7,515 nucleotides of DNA, taken from contig RZYZ01000100.1 in assembly GCA_009930125.1 (NCBI GenBank), positions 1-7,515 on the forward strand, read 5' to 3'. Positions 1-4,826 of the stretch are shown one piece after another. Below the pieces are notes generated by a model, which saw only the letters and a program-made list of their open reading frames with translations, searched no databases and was not told where the DNA came from. Each line of letters starts with the position of its first letter. Position 1 is the stretch's first letter. This DNA is from Clostridia bacterium (GTDB lineage: Bacteria; Bacillota; Clostridia; Clostridiales; Clostridiaceae). The position numbers and the translations under genes were made by a program.

Positions 1-276
1 GTATTCACCCAGGCTGAGCCCCAGAGCATGATCCGCCTCGATGCCTTCCTTCCGAAGAAGATCTGCAATGCCGTAGCTCATGGTGAAGATGGCGATCTGG
101 GTGTTCTCCGTTTCGCTGAGCCTCTCCTCATCCTCAAGGATCTCCAGCAGGTTCAGTCCAGTGGCAGAAAAGGCTTCCATGAGAAGCGCTCTGTACTGTT
201 CATATTCATTGTAGAAATCCAGTCCCATGCCCGTAAACTGAGCACCTTGTCCTGGAAACATCAGATTGATTTTCAT
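1..276 (-). CDS. fabD: Malonyl-CoA:ACP transacylase FabD, N-terminal 92 residues (cut by window edge)
   Basis: FabD moves the malonyl group from CoA to acyl carrier protein, supplying the extender unit for cytosolic type II fatty-acid synthesis. The reading frame starts at ATG 274-276 and is still open at base 1, so only the N-terminal third is present. Visible family marks are the FPGQGAQ motif at residues 7-13, TQIAIF at 59-64 (usually TQPAIF) and the nucleophile elbow GLSLGEY at 86-92, with the catalytic Ser at 88. The usual elbow is GHSLGE; His to Leu at this site is common in clostridial FabD. A GGGGGA ribosome binding site lies 5-6 bases before the ATG. It follows fabK by 43 bases, in the usual Gram-positive order. 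Identification is firm; nothing can be said about the C-terminal part or the downstream genes. Confidence 0.95.
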   Translation of the reverse strand, partial: MKINLMFPGQGAQFTGMGLDFYNEYEQYRALLMEAFSATGLNLLEILEDEERLSETENTQIAIFTMSYGIADLLRKEGIEADHALGLSLGEY

Positions 277-319
277 ATTTTCCCCCGGTAAGGCACCATA
301 CGGGTGCCGTTTCTTCTCT

Positions 320-1243
320 CTACTTGTAGCTTATGTATCTGGAATCCGTCAGCAGTGCTTCGATGAGCTCGCTGCAGGTGCCTGTTCTATTGACGAGACC
401 TGCGATCTGACCGGACATGAAGGATCCCTTTTCAAGGTCTCCCAGGATCACGGACTGATAGAGGGATCCTCTGCCTAGGGCTTCGAATTCTTCCATGCTT
501 CCTCCGCTTTTTTCCAGGGCATCCAGTTTTCTCGTGAGCTTGTTTCGAAGAACCTGTACAGGATGTCCTGTGAATCGTCCTGTGACCGTCACATCGATAT
601 CGGAAGCCTCCAGTACCAGATTTTTGTAGTTCTCATGAGCTCTGCATTCTTCTGCCGGAATGAAATAAGTGCCCAGCTGAACCCCTTCTGCACCCAAGGT
701 GAAGGCCGCATCCACACCTCTGTGGTCTGCAATGCCTCCCGCTCCGATGACGGGAATGGAGACGGCGTCTGACACCTGAGGCAGAAGCACCATGGTGGAC
801 AGTTTCCCGATGTGTCCGCCCGCTTCGTTCCCTTCAGCGATGACGGCATCGGCGCCTAATCTTTCCATCTTCTTCGCCAGGGCAACCGATGGGACCACCG
901 GAATCACCTTGATTCCTGCTTCATGAAAAGCTTCGATGTATTTTCCCGGATTTCCGGCTCCTGTGGTGACACAGGCAACCTTTTCCTCCAGAACCACTTT
1001 AATGACTTCTTCCTTATGCGGACTCAGAAGCATGATGTTGACCCCGAAAGGTTTTTCTGTCAGTTTCTTCGCTTCCTGAATCTCTTTTCTGATGATTTCA
1101 CCCTCGGCATTTCCACCGGCAATGATCCCCAGTCCACCTGCTTCAGAGACGGCTGCAGCCAGTTTCCCGTCAGAAACCCATGCCATGGCGCCTTGAAATA
1201 CAGGATATTTTATACCTAAGAGCTGACAAATTCTGTTCTCCAT
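320..1243 (-). CDS. fabK: Enoyl-ACP reductase II FabK (FMN-dependent)
   Basis: FabK carries out the last reduction of each fatty-acid elongation cycle, turning trans-2-enoyl-ACP into acyl-ACP with NAD(P)H and FMN. The 307-residue length is normal for the family, and the protein is a TIM barrel of the nitronate monooxygenase type. Visible marks are the N-terminal YPVFQGAMAWVSD segment (13-25), AGGLGI (35-40), TTGAGNP (93-99), EGNEAGGHIG (137-146) with the conserved His at 144, and the flavin phosphate-binding GAGGIADHRG (167-176). It is unrelated to the short-chain dehydrogenase FabI, the classic triclosan target. The ATG is 11 bases after the acpP stop. Its ribosome binding site AAGAGGTG overlaps that TAA stop, so the two genes are probably translationally coupled. 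No FabI is present in the window. Confidence 0.96.
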   Translation of the reverse strand: MENRICQLLGIKYPVFQGAMAWVSDGKLAAAVSEAGGLGIIAGGNAEGEIIRKEIQEAKKLTEKPFGVNIMLLSPHKEEVIKVVLEEKVACVTTGAGNPGKYIEAFHEAGIKVIPVVPSVALAKKMERLGADAVIAEGNEAGGHIGKLSTMVLLPQVSDAVSIPVIGAGGIADHRGVDAAFTLGAEGVQLGTYFIPAEECRAHENYKNLVLEASDIDVTVTGRFTGHPVQVLRNKLTRKLDALEKSGGSMEEFEALGRGSLYQSVILGDLEKGSFMSGQIAGLVNRTGTCSELIEALLTDSRYISYK

Positions 1244-1254
1244 GGATACACCTC

Positions 1255-1479
1255 TTATGCTTCTTTTGCGCTAGTGATGTATTCGACCACATCTTTGATG
1301 GTTTTCAGTTCTTCTGATTCTTCGATGGTGATGTCAAATTCCTCTTCGAGCTTCATGACCAGTTCCACCAGGTCCAGGGAATCAATGCCCAGTTCCTCGA
1401 AATTGGATTCCATGGTGATCTCGTCTTCACCCAGTGTAAGTTCCTCTACTAATACCGCTTTTACTTTTTCAAAAATCAT
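1255..1479 (-). CDS. acpP: Acyl carrier protein
   Basis: Small acidic cytosolic carrier that holds growing acyl chains on a phosphopantetheine arm and serves FabD, FabH and FabK next to it. At 74 residues it has the usual ACP length, with four predicted helices and many Glu and Asp. The attachment motif GIDSLDLVEL is at residues 31-40, with the modified serine at 34. A strong AGGAGG ribosome binding site lies 7 bases before the ATG, stronger than those of its neighbours, which fits the high level of ACP that cells need. It sits 67 bases after fabH and 11 bases before fabK in one transcription unit. Its position inside a fab operon argues for the fatty-acid ACP rather than a polyketide or lipoteichoic carrier. 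Confidence 0.97.
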   Translation of the reverse strand: MIFEKVKAVLVEELTLGEDEITMESNFEELGIDSLDLVELVMKLEEEFDITIEESEELKTIKDVVEYITSAKEA

Positions 1480-1546
1480 GATAATTCCTCCTAAAAATTT
1501 AATTTATATATGTTGATGAATAAGGATAGCTAAATAATCTGGCTTT

Positions 1547-2512
1547 CTACATGTTCCATTCCAGGTAGACCGCACCATAGGTGAGTCCGCCGCCGAATCC
1601 AACCAGCGCCAGCTTCTGGCCATTTTTAAGTTTTCCGGACCGGCTCAGTTCATCCAGTGCAATGGCGATGGATGCGGAAGACGTGTTTCCGGTATTCTGG
1701 ATATTCACATGGAACTTGTCCATGGAGATGTCCAGTCTTTTGGAAGCCGATTCGATGATCCGGATGTTCGCCTGATGAGGCACGATATGGTCCAGCTGCG
1801 CCAGGTTTCCGTTTCCTCTGGATACAGCAGCCTTCAGGGCTTCTGGAAGGATGTTCACCGCAAACTTATAGACCTCTTTCCCATCCATTCGGATGAGCTG
1901 TGGTGCTTTGGACCCTTCTGCAACAATGTTGTTCACCGGAAAATCCCTCGTATTGAGACAGGCGCCTTTGGTGCCATCGGCTCCGGATACGATGCCTCTG
2001 ATGCCGTCCCCTTTTGCAAGGACCGCGGCTCCTGCTCCATCTCCAAAGAGTACACAGGTGGCTCTGTCCGTGAAATCCGTGATCTTGGAAAGCACTTCAC
2101 TTCCAATGACCAGAATATGGTGAATATGATCGCTCTTCAGCAGAGCATCCGCCACTTCCAGTCCGTAGATGAATCCGCTGCACGCCGCATTGAGATCGAG
2201 GCAGGCCGCATTCACAGCGCCCAGCTTATCCTGAATGTAGCTGCTGGTGTTGGGCACCAGTGCGTGAGGGGTGGTGGTTGCCACAAGAATGTAGTTTATT
2301 TCTTCTGCGCTGATTCCAGAACTCTCCAGGGCAGCCTTTGCAGCCTCATATCCCAGATCGCCGGTATTCTCCGTTTCATCGGAGAGATGCCTCTGCCTGA
2401 TTCCAGTCCTTGTTACGATCCACTCATCTGTGGTATCCACATATGCTTCCATTTCTTTGTTTGTCATGATGCGTTTCGGCAGATAACTGCCTGTTCCGAT
2501 AATTCTAGCCAC
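1547..2512 (-). CDS. fabH: Beta-ketoacyl-ACP synthase III FabH
   Basis: FabH starts fatty-acid synthesis by condensing an acyl-CoA primer with malonyl-ACP to give 3-ketoacyl-ACP. With the GTG start chosen here the protein has 321 residues, near the usual 315-325. The Cys-His-Asn triad is visible: Cys111 in AACSGF, His246 in VPHQANIRI and Asn276 in NTGNTSSAS, all close to E. coli numbering. A Gly-rich FGGGLTYG segment ends the fold. An in-frame ATG exists at 2525-2527, but the GGGAGGT ribosome binding site overlaps it and lies 7 bases before GTG 2510-2512. No other ribosome binding site precedes that ATG, so the GTG is the likelier start. It is the first gene of the operon, with a leader of about 160 bases. 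Primer preference (straight or branched) cannot be read from the sequence. Confidence 0.95.
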   Translation of the reverse strand: MARIIGTGSYLPKRIMTNKEMEAYVDTTDEWIVTRTGIRQRHLSDETENTGDLGYEAAKAALESSGISAEEINYILVATTTPHALVPNTSSYIQDKLGAVNAACLDLNAACSGFIYGLEVADALLKSDHIHHILVIGSEVLSKITDFTDRATCVLFGDGAGAAVLAKGDGIRGIVSGADGTKGACLNTRDFPVNNIVAEGSKAPQLIRMDGKEVYKFAVNILPEALKAAVSRGNGNLAQLDHIVPHQANIRIIESASKRLDISMDKFHVNIQNTGNTSSASIAIALDELSRSGKLKNGQKLALVGFGGGLTYGAVYLEWNM

Positions 2513-2518
2513 AAGTGA

Positions 2519-2525
2519 ACCTCCC
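2519..2525 (-). promoter_or_regulatory. Ribosome binding site that fixes the fabH start
   Basis: GGGAGGT read on the minus strand. It lies within codons 1-3 of the ATG-started version of fabH and 7 bases before the GTG at 2510-2512. This placement supports GTG initiation and a protein beginning (M)ARIIGTGSYLP, which is how most FabH proteins begin. Confidence 0.8.
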
Positions 2526-2681
2526 ATTTGATTTGATTCTAAAAATATTTGACTCCCAAACTATACAGCCGGATTGCAAGAGACTCAATACTTGAAATTC
2601 GTCATTTATAATTATTATGCTCTCGATTTCTACTATATGCTCCTTCATTCAACCATATCCTGTTTTCCAGATTTTAAAGAT

Positions 2682-2709
2682 ATTATAAGATTTGAGAAAA
2701 CCTTCTCAA
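2682..2709 (-). promoter_or_regulatory. Promoter of the fabH-acpP-fabK-fabD operon
   Basis: On the minus strand a -35 element TTGAGA (2704-2709, five of six consensus bases) and a perfect -10 TATAAT (2682-2687) are separated by 16 bases. Transcription would start near 2675, leaving an untranslated leader of about 160 bases before the fabH GTG. It lies between an upstream minus-strand terminator and fabH, so the fab genes appear to form an independent unit. The -35 element is embedded in an inverted repeat, suggesting repression by steric occlusion. Confidence 0.75.
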
Positions 2710-2710
2710 A
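2691..2710. promoter_or_regulatory. Candidate operator: perfect inverted repeat across the fab -35 element
   Basis: TTTGAGAA (2691-2698) and TTCTCAAA (2703-2710) form a perfect 8-bp inverted repeat with a 4-base spacer. It covers the -35 hexamer and half of the promoter spacer, a typical position for a repressor site. The half-site core TTTGA/TCAAA recalls the MarR-family FabT boxes of streptococci, but the spacing is wider here. It does not resemble the FapR site as I remember it. No regulator gene lies in the window, so the protein that binds is unknown. Pairing in RNA is not expected, since the repeat lies upstream of the start site. Confidence 0.5.
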
Positions 2711-2756
2711 GTGTCTGTTTCACTCATTTTCAGGCAATTTCGCGTTTTGGGGCAAT

Positions 2757-2780
2757 AAAAAAGACACTTCGAAAAGTGTC
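2757..2780 (-). terminator. Rho-independent terminator upstream of the fab promoter
   Basis: Read on the minus strand, GACACTT and AAGTGTC form a perfect 7-bp stem around a four-base loop (2763-2780), followed directly by six T (2757-2762). It would stop transcripts entering the fab operon from higher coordinates. The nearest coding feature on that side is the oppositely oriented insertion sequence, so the gene it originally served is not next to it now. No T run follows the hairpin on the plus strand, so it works in one direction. Confidence 0.75.
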
Positions 2781-2937
2781 GGATTTCATGCCATGTTAGC
2801 TTTACTGGAGATGCTGTTCTGATGATAACTCTCTTGATCACGCTGATATAGAAGGATTATCTAGTGGTTATTTTCAATTATCTTGAGCTTAAACTCTCAA
2901 ATTCAGGATATAAAGTGTTTAAGCTAATTTCAAATGA
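2781..2937. other. A+T-rich spacer with no recognised gene
   Basis: These bases lie between the terminator and the left target duplication of the insertion sequence. Every frame has stops at short intervals. The longest minus-strand open stretch that ends just before the terminator is only about 24 codons (TGA at about 2786-2788), too short to identify. A short inverted repeat TTGAG/CTCAA lies near 2883-2900, without a T tract. I see no RNA gene or convincing coding sequence here. Confidence 0.5.
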
Positions 2938-2947
2938 CTTAAGTACA
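2938..2947 (+). repeat. Left target-site duplication of the insertion sequence
   Basis: CTTAAGTACA, repeated exactly at 4502-4511 on the other side of the element. ISLre2-family elements usually duplicate 9 bp. The tenth matching base can be explained if the element itself begins with A. Confidence 0.8.
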
Positions 2948-2951
2948 CTTA

Positions 2952-2969
2952 GTGTAGAATATTTGTTGG
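2952..2969 (+). repeat. Left terminal inverted repeat of the ISLre2-type element
   Basis: GTGT at the outer side and TGTTGG at the inner side, matching the right end at 12 of 18 positions without gaps. The left junction also forms a 13-bp palindrome, TACACTTAGTGTA (2944-2956), partly made of target sequence. Confidence 0.65.
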
Positions 2970-2998
2970 ATGAATAGAAAAAGAGAATAGCTCAAACC

Positions 2999-3029
2999 GT
3001 GTTATGATAAAAATACGACCTAATAACAC
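2999..3029 (+). promoter_or_regulatory. Inverted repeat before the transposase ribosome binding site
   Basis: GTGTTAT (2999-3005) and ATAACAC (3023-3029) are perfect 7-base complements with a 17-base spacer. They lie just upstream of the transposase ribosome binding site GGAAGGAG (3033-3040). Hairpins in this position in insertion sequences often limit translation from transcripts that read in from outside. That role is inferred here; a protein-binding site is also possible. Confidence 0.4.
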
Positions 3030-3049
3030 AACCGGAAGGAGCTACCCTC

Positions 3050-4450
3050 ATGAATATTATAACCGAGCTGAACAGGAAAATCACTACCCACATGTCAACT
3101 TGCCTGGAAAAGGCATTTGAAGAAGGGACAGGGCTGACAGGTATGGTGGAATCTACTCTTGGCCTTGTGCGAGAAATGGGAAGAGATATGATTGAAGAAA
3201 TAATCAGCACTGCTGAGGATTCTCTTCTGAACAGCAAGGAAAGATCAATGGAGTGGGTAGTACAGAGCAGAAATCGCGAGAAGACTGTTTCCACACTTCT
3301 GGGAGATATATGTTATCGGAGGACTTACTACAAGAACCGAGAAAGCGGTGCTTTCAGGTATCTGACAGATGAACTTCTTGGTCTGGAACCCCATACGAGA
3401 ATGGACATCGGACTTCAGTCCGACATGCTCACAAAAGCCAAGGAGATCTCCTACGAGCAGGTTGTTCAAAGCTATGACGATATCAGTATCAGAAGCCGAT
3501 CAACGGTCAAGAACCTGGTCCACAGGACGTCCATGGAGAATACGAACTGGCCGAATCTTGAGGATGAGAAGCGCAAGGTTCGATTCCTCTACGTCGAGGC
3601 CGACGAGGATCATGTGCATCAACAGAGAGGCAAAGGAATGATCATGAAGCTCGGTTATGTCCATGAAGGCAAGCGACTAGTGAATCCAGCCTGCAAGTCC
3701 AAGCATAAGCGTAACGAGCTCATCGGAGCGAAATACATCACTGGGCTTTATCCAAACAACGATGATTTCTGGTTCGAAGTTCTTGACTACATCGAAGCTC
3801 AGTACGATCTGGATTACGTGGAAAGGATTTTCCTTTCCGGAGACGGCGCTCCGTGGATTCAGGCTGGAGAAGATATCCTGCCTAAATGCAGTTTCGTCAT
3901 CGACGGATATCATCTCTCCAAGTACATCAAGAGTGCTACAGGACCATATCCAGCGTATGAATAAAAGCTAAAGAACTATGTATATAGGGGCATAAAGGAC
4001 TTTGTAGAAGCTTATTTCGAGACGATAAAATCCAATGATCATACCCAACTGGAACTGAAGCGGTTTGCTAGTTGCAAGACCTATATTCTGGGAAACTGGG
4101 ACAGTATACAGAACCGGAACAAAGAAGGCTATCTGGAATGCAGCGCAGAAGGCCATATCAGCCATGTACTATCTCATAGGCTGAGCTCCAGACCACTGTC
4201 ATGGAGCAAGAACGGAAGTGAGACCATAGCCAAGCTGCGCGTGTTCACGCGCAATGGAGGCTCTATTTCTCAACTTCTTGATTCGCTCAAGGGTCAAGTC
4301 ATGGAGACTACAGTGCACGAAGTATTAGACAGAAAAACGGTGAAAAGCAAGAAAAAAATCTATGAAGAATTCTCAAGCAATATCACCATACTCGATATGG
4401 GAAAACGAACCAACATGTTTAAGTTGCTTAAGAAACTGAGAACAGCCTGA
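3050..4450 (+). pseudogene. ISLre2-family transposase (UPF0236), broken by an in-frame TAA
   Basis: An intact copy would have about 466 residues, the usual size for this DDE transposase family, which cuts and joins the element's DNA. TAA at 3962-3964 ends the first part after 304 residues. The same frame then stays open to TGA at 4448-4450. A single AAA to TAA change would explain it; no frameshift is needed. The N-terminal part holds the first acidic site ADEDHV (Asp185/Asp187) and the second, LSGDGAPW (Asp265). The predicted third residue, Glu367 in SAEGHISH, lies after the stop, as does the SSRPLSW motif. The truncated product should therefore be catalytically dead. The start has the ribosome binding site GGAAGGAG about 9 bases upstream. 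A later ATG at 4241 could only give a 69-residue fragment without the Glu. Readthrough or a sequencing error would be the ways it could still be active. Confidence 0.88.
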
Positions 4451-4480
4451 TTATCACGGCGTCTATTTTCTAAATATTAA

Positions 4481-4498
4481 CCAACAGTAAATTGACAC
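4481..4498 (-). repeat. Right terminal inverted repeat of the ISLre2-type element
   Basis: CCAACA at the inner side and ACAC at the outer side, the imperfect complement of 2952-2969. Similarity to the left end continues inward (a second AGAAAA block on both sides), as expected for transposase-binding ends. Confidence 0.65.
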
Positions 4499-4501
4499 GG
4501 T

Positions 4502-4511
4502 CTTAAGTACA
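4502..4511 (+). repeat. Right target-site duplication of the insertion sequence
   Basis: CTTAAGTACA, identical to 2938-2947. Joining the two flanks recreates an uninterrupted intergenic sequence in which TTTAAGCT (2918-2925) faces AGCTTAAA (4511-4518), so the element seems to have entered a potential hairpin. Confidence 0.8.
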
Positions 4512-4518
4512 GCTTAAA

Positions 4519-4548
4519 TTGAATAATTTCTTTAATTTGTGGTATAAT
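4519..4548 (+). promoter_or_regulatory. Promoter of the first small RNA copy
   Basis: A perfect -10 TATAAT (4543-4548) is preceded by an extended -10 TGG (4540-4542) and, 18 bases upstream, by a partial -35 TTGAAT (4519-4524). Transcription would begin near 4555, about 23 bases before the first structured core. It lies wholly outside the insertion sequence. Confidence 0.65.
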
Positions 4549-4577
4549 TAATTAAGTAGAAGCATAATATTATATTG

Positions 4578-4638
4578 ATCCTTTACCGATGGTTTAGGAT
4601 GAGCAAAGGCTTCGACCACTGGGCCAGATAACCAGTGG
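4578..4638 (+). ncRNA. Structured small RNA, copy 1 (candidate DUF3800-associated RNA)
   Basis: The 61-nt core has three parts. A 23-nt hairpin (4578-4600) has outer stem ATCCT/AGGAT, a U-rich 2x2 internal loop and inner stem ACC/GGT. A linker carries AAAGGCTTCGA. A second hairpin has CCACTGG (4616-4622) paired with CCAGTGG (4632-4638) around the nine-base loop GCCAGATAA. It matches the copy at 4706-4766 in 54 of 61 positions. The changes keep the pairing, including a C-G to U-A swap in the inner stem. CCTTT at 4580-4584 can instead pair with AAAGG at 4605-4609, so two folds compete or a third strand is involved. No strong T tract follows this copy, so its transcript may run on to the terminator of copy 2. 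No start codon and ribosome binding site precede a useful frame. It faces the DUF3800 gene convergently. I do not recognise the exact family. Confidence 0.7.
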
Positions 4639-4669
4639 CCATAATTATTTTGATATTTATATCCAAACA

Positions 4670-4698
4670 TTGACAAGATGGATATATTATTATATTAT
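4670..4698 (+). promoter_or_regulatory. Strong promoter of the second small RNA copy
   Basis: Perfect -35 TTGACA (4670-4675), 17-base spacer, and -10 TATTAT (4693-4698, five of six). The predicted start near 4705 is one base before the 5' strand of the first hairpin. This placement strongly suggests a separate small RNA of about 70 nt. Confidence 0.78.
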
Positions 4699-4704
4699 AT
4701 TGTT

Positions 4705-4774
4705 AATCCTTTACTTATAGTTTGGGATCAGTAAAGGCTTCGACTACTGGGCCAGATAACCAGTGGTTTTTTTT
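4705..4774 (+). ncRNA. Structured small RNA, copy 2, with its own promoter and terminator
   Basis: Same architecture as copy 1. The first hairpin is 4706-4728, with ATCCT/GGGAT outer stem (one G-U pair), UU/UU internal loop and ACT/AGT inner stem. The AAAGGCTTCGA linker is unchanged. The second hairpin pairs 4744-4750 with 4760-4766 around the same GCCAGATAA loop and is followed by eight T, so it doubles as an intrinsic terminator. A consensus promoter ends just upstream, giving a transcript of about 70 nt. Here the alternative pairing CCTTTAC (4708-4714) with GTAAAGG (4731-4737) is a perfect 7 bp. Small tandem RNAs with conserved folds beside a DUF3800 gene fit the DUF3800-numbered RNA motifs described by comparative genomics (from memory); which class, if any, cannot be decided by eye. 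An RNA antitoxin, a decoy or a guide are all possible. Confidence 0.78.
4744..4774 (+). terminator. Intrinsic terminator of the small RNA unit
   Basis: A 7-bp stem (4744-4750 with 4760-4766, one G-U pair) with a nine-base loop, followed by eight T at 4767-4774. The same hairpin in copy 1 lacks the T tract, so only the second copy carries a full terminator. Confidence 0.8.
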
Positions 4775-4788
4775 GAATATTATTAAAT

Positions 4789-4826
4789 AAGGTATAGCTA
4801 TCAATTTAGATGGCCATACCTTTTTT
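4789..4826. terminator. Bidirectional terminator between small RNAs and the nuclease-like genes
   Basis: AAGGTATAGCTATC (4789-4802) pairs with GATGGCCATACCTT (4809-4822) over 14 positions with one A-C mismatch and one G-T pair, around a six-base loop. On the plus strand the stem runs into T4821-4826. On the minus strand it starts a few bases after the stop codon of the 4826-5269 gene and is followed by a looser T-rich stretch. It insulates the convergent units. Confidence 0.7.

Larger units (their letters stand above)
2947..4501 (+). mobile_element. ISLre2-family insertion sequence, about 1555 bp, transposase inactivated
   Basis: The element is bounded by the exact direct repeat CTTAAGTACA at 2938-2947 and 4502-4511. 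Its ends carry imperfect inverted repeats (2952-2969 and 4481-4498, 12 of 18 bases matching, both beginning GTGT and ending TGTTGG). It holds one long reading frame filling 3050-4450, with an in-frame stop. Length, single gene and a 9-bp duplication fit ISLre2. If the duplication is 9 bp, the element is 2947-4501. It sits between the fab control region and the promoter of the tandem small RNAs, and ends 17 bases before that promoter's -35 element. It therefore separates the cassette from the fab operon without cutting either. The exact target repeat suggests the insertion is not very old. Confidence 0.85.

Noticed and set aside
1709..2518. Plus-strand open frame of 269 codons opposite fabH
   Set aside because: It lies entirely antisense to a clear FabH with an intact triad, has no recognisable motif, and is explained by codon bias of the real gene.
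2574..2822. Plus-strand open frame of 82 codons upstream of fabH
   Set aside because: It covers the fab promoter, operator and minus-strand terminator, has no good ribosome binding site, and its product looks like no known family.
2786..2860. Minus-strand fragment of about 24 codons ending just before the orphan terminator, perhaps the tail of a lost gene
   Set aside because: Preceded by a stop and too short to identify; mentioned only as context for the terminator.
3968..4165. Minus-strand open frame of 65 codons inside the insertion sequence
   Set aside because: It is antisense to the downstream half of the broken transposase, with no start signal or family resemblance.
4605..4620. T-loop-like TTCGA suggesting a tRNA or tRNA mimic
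   Set aside because: No 5-bp T stem surrounds it and no acceptor, D or anticodon arms can be drawn.
4578..4766. CRISPR array or simple direct repeat
   Set aside because: There are only two units, 128 bases apart, with internal hairpins and compensatory differences. There are no regular spacers and no Cas genes.
4578..4774. A riboswitch controlling a downstream gene
   Set aside because: No plus-strand gene follows; the second copy ends in a full terminator facing convergent genes. I also could not match the sequence to a riboswitch class I know.
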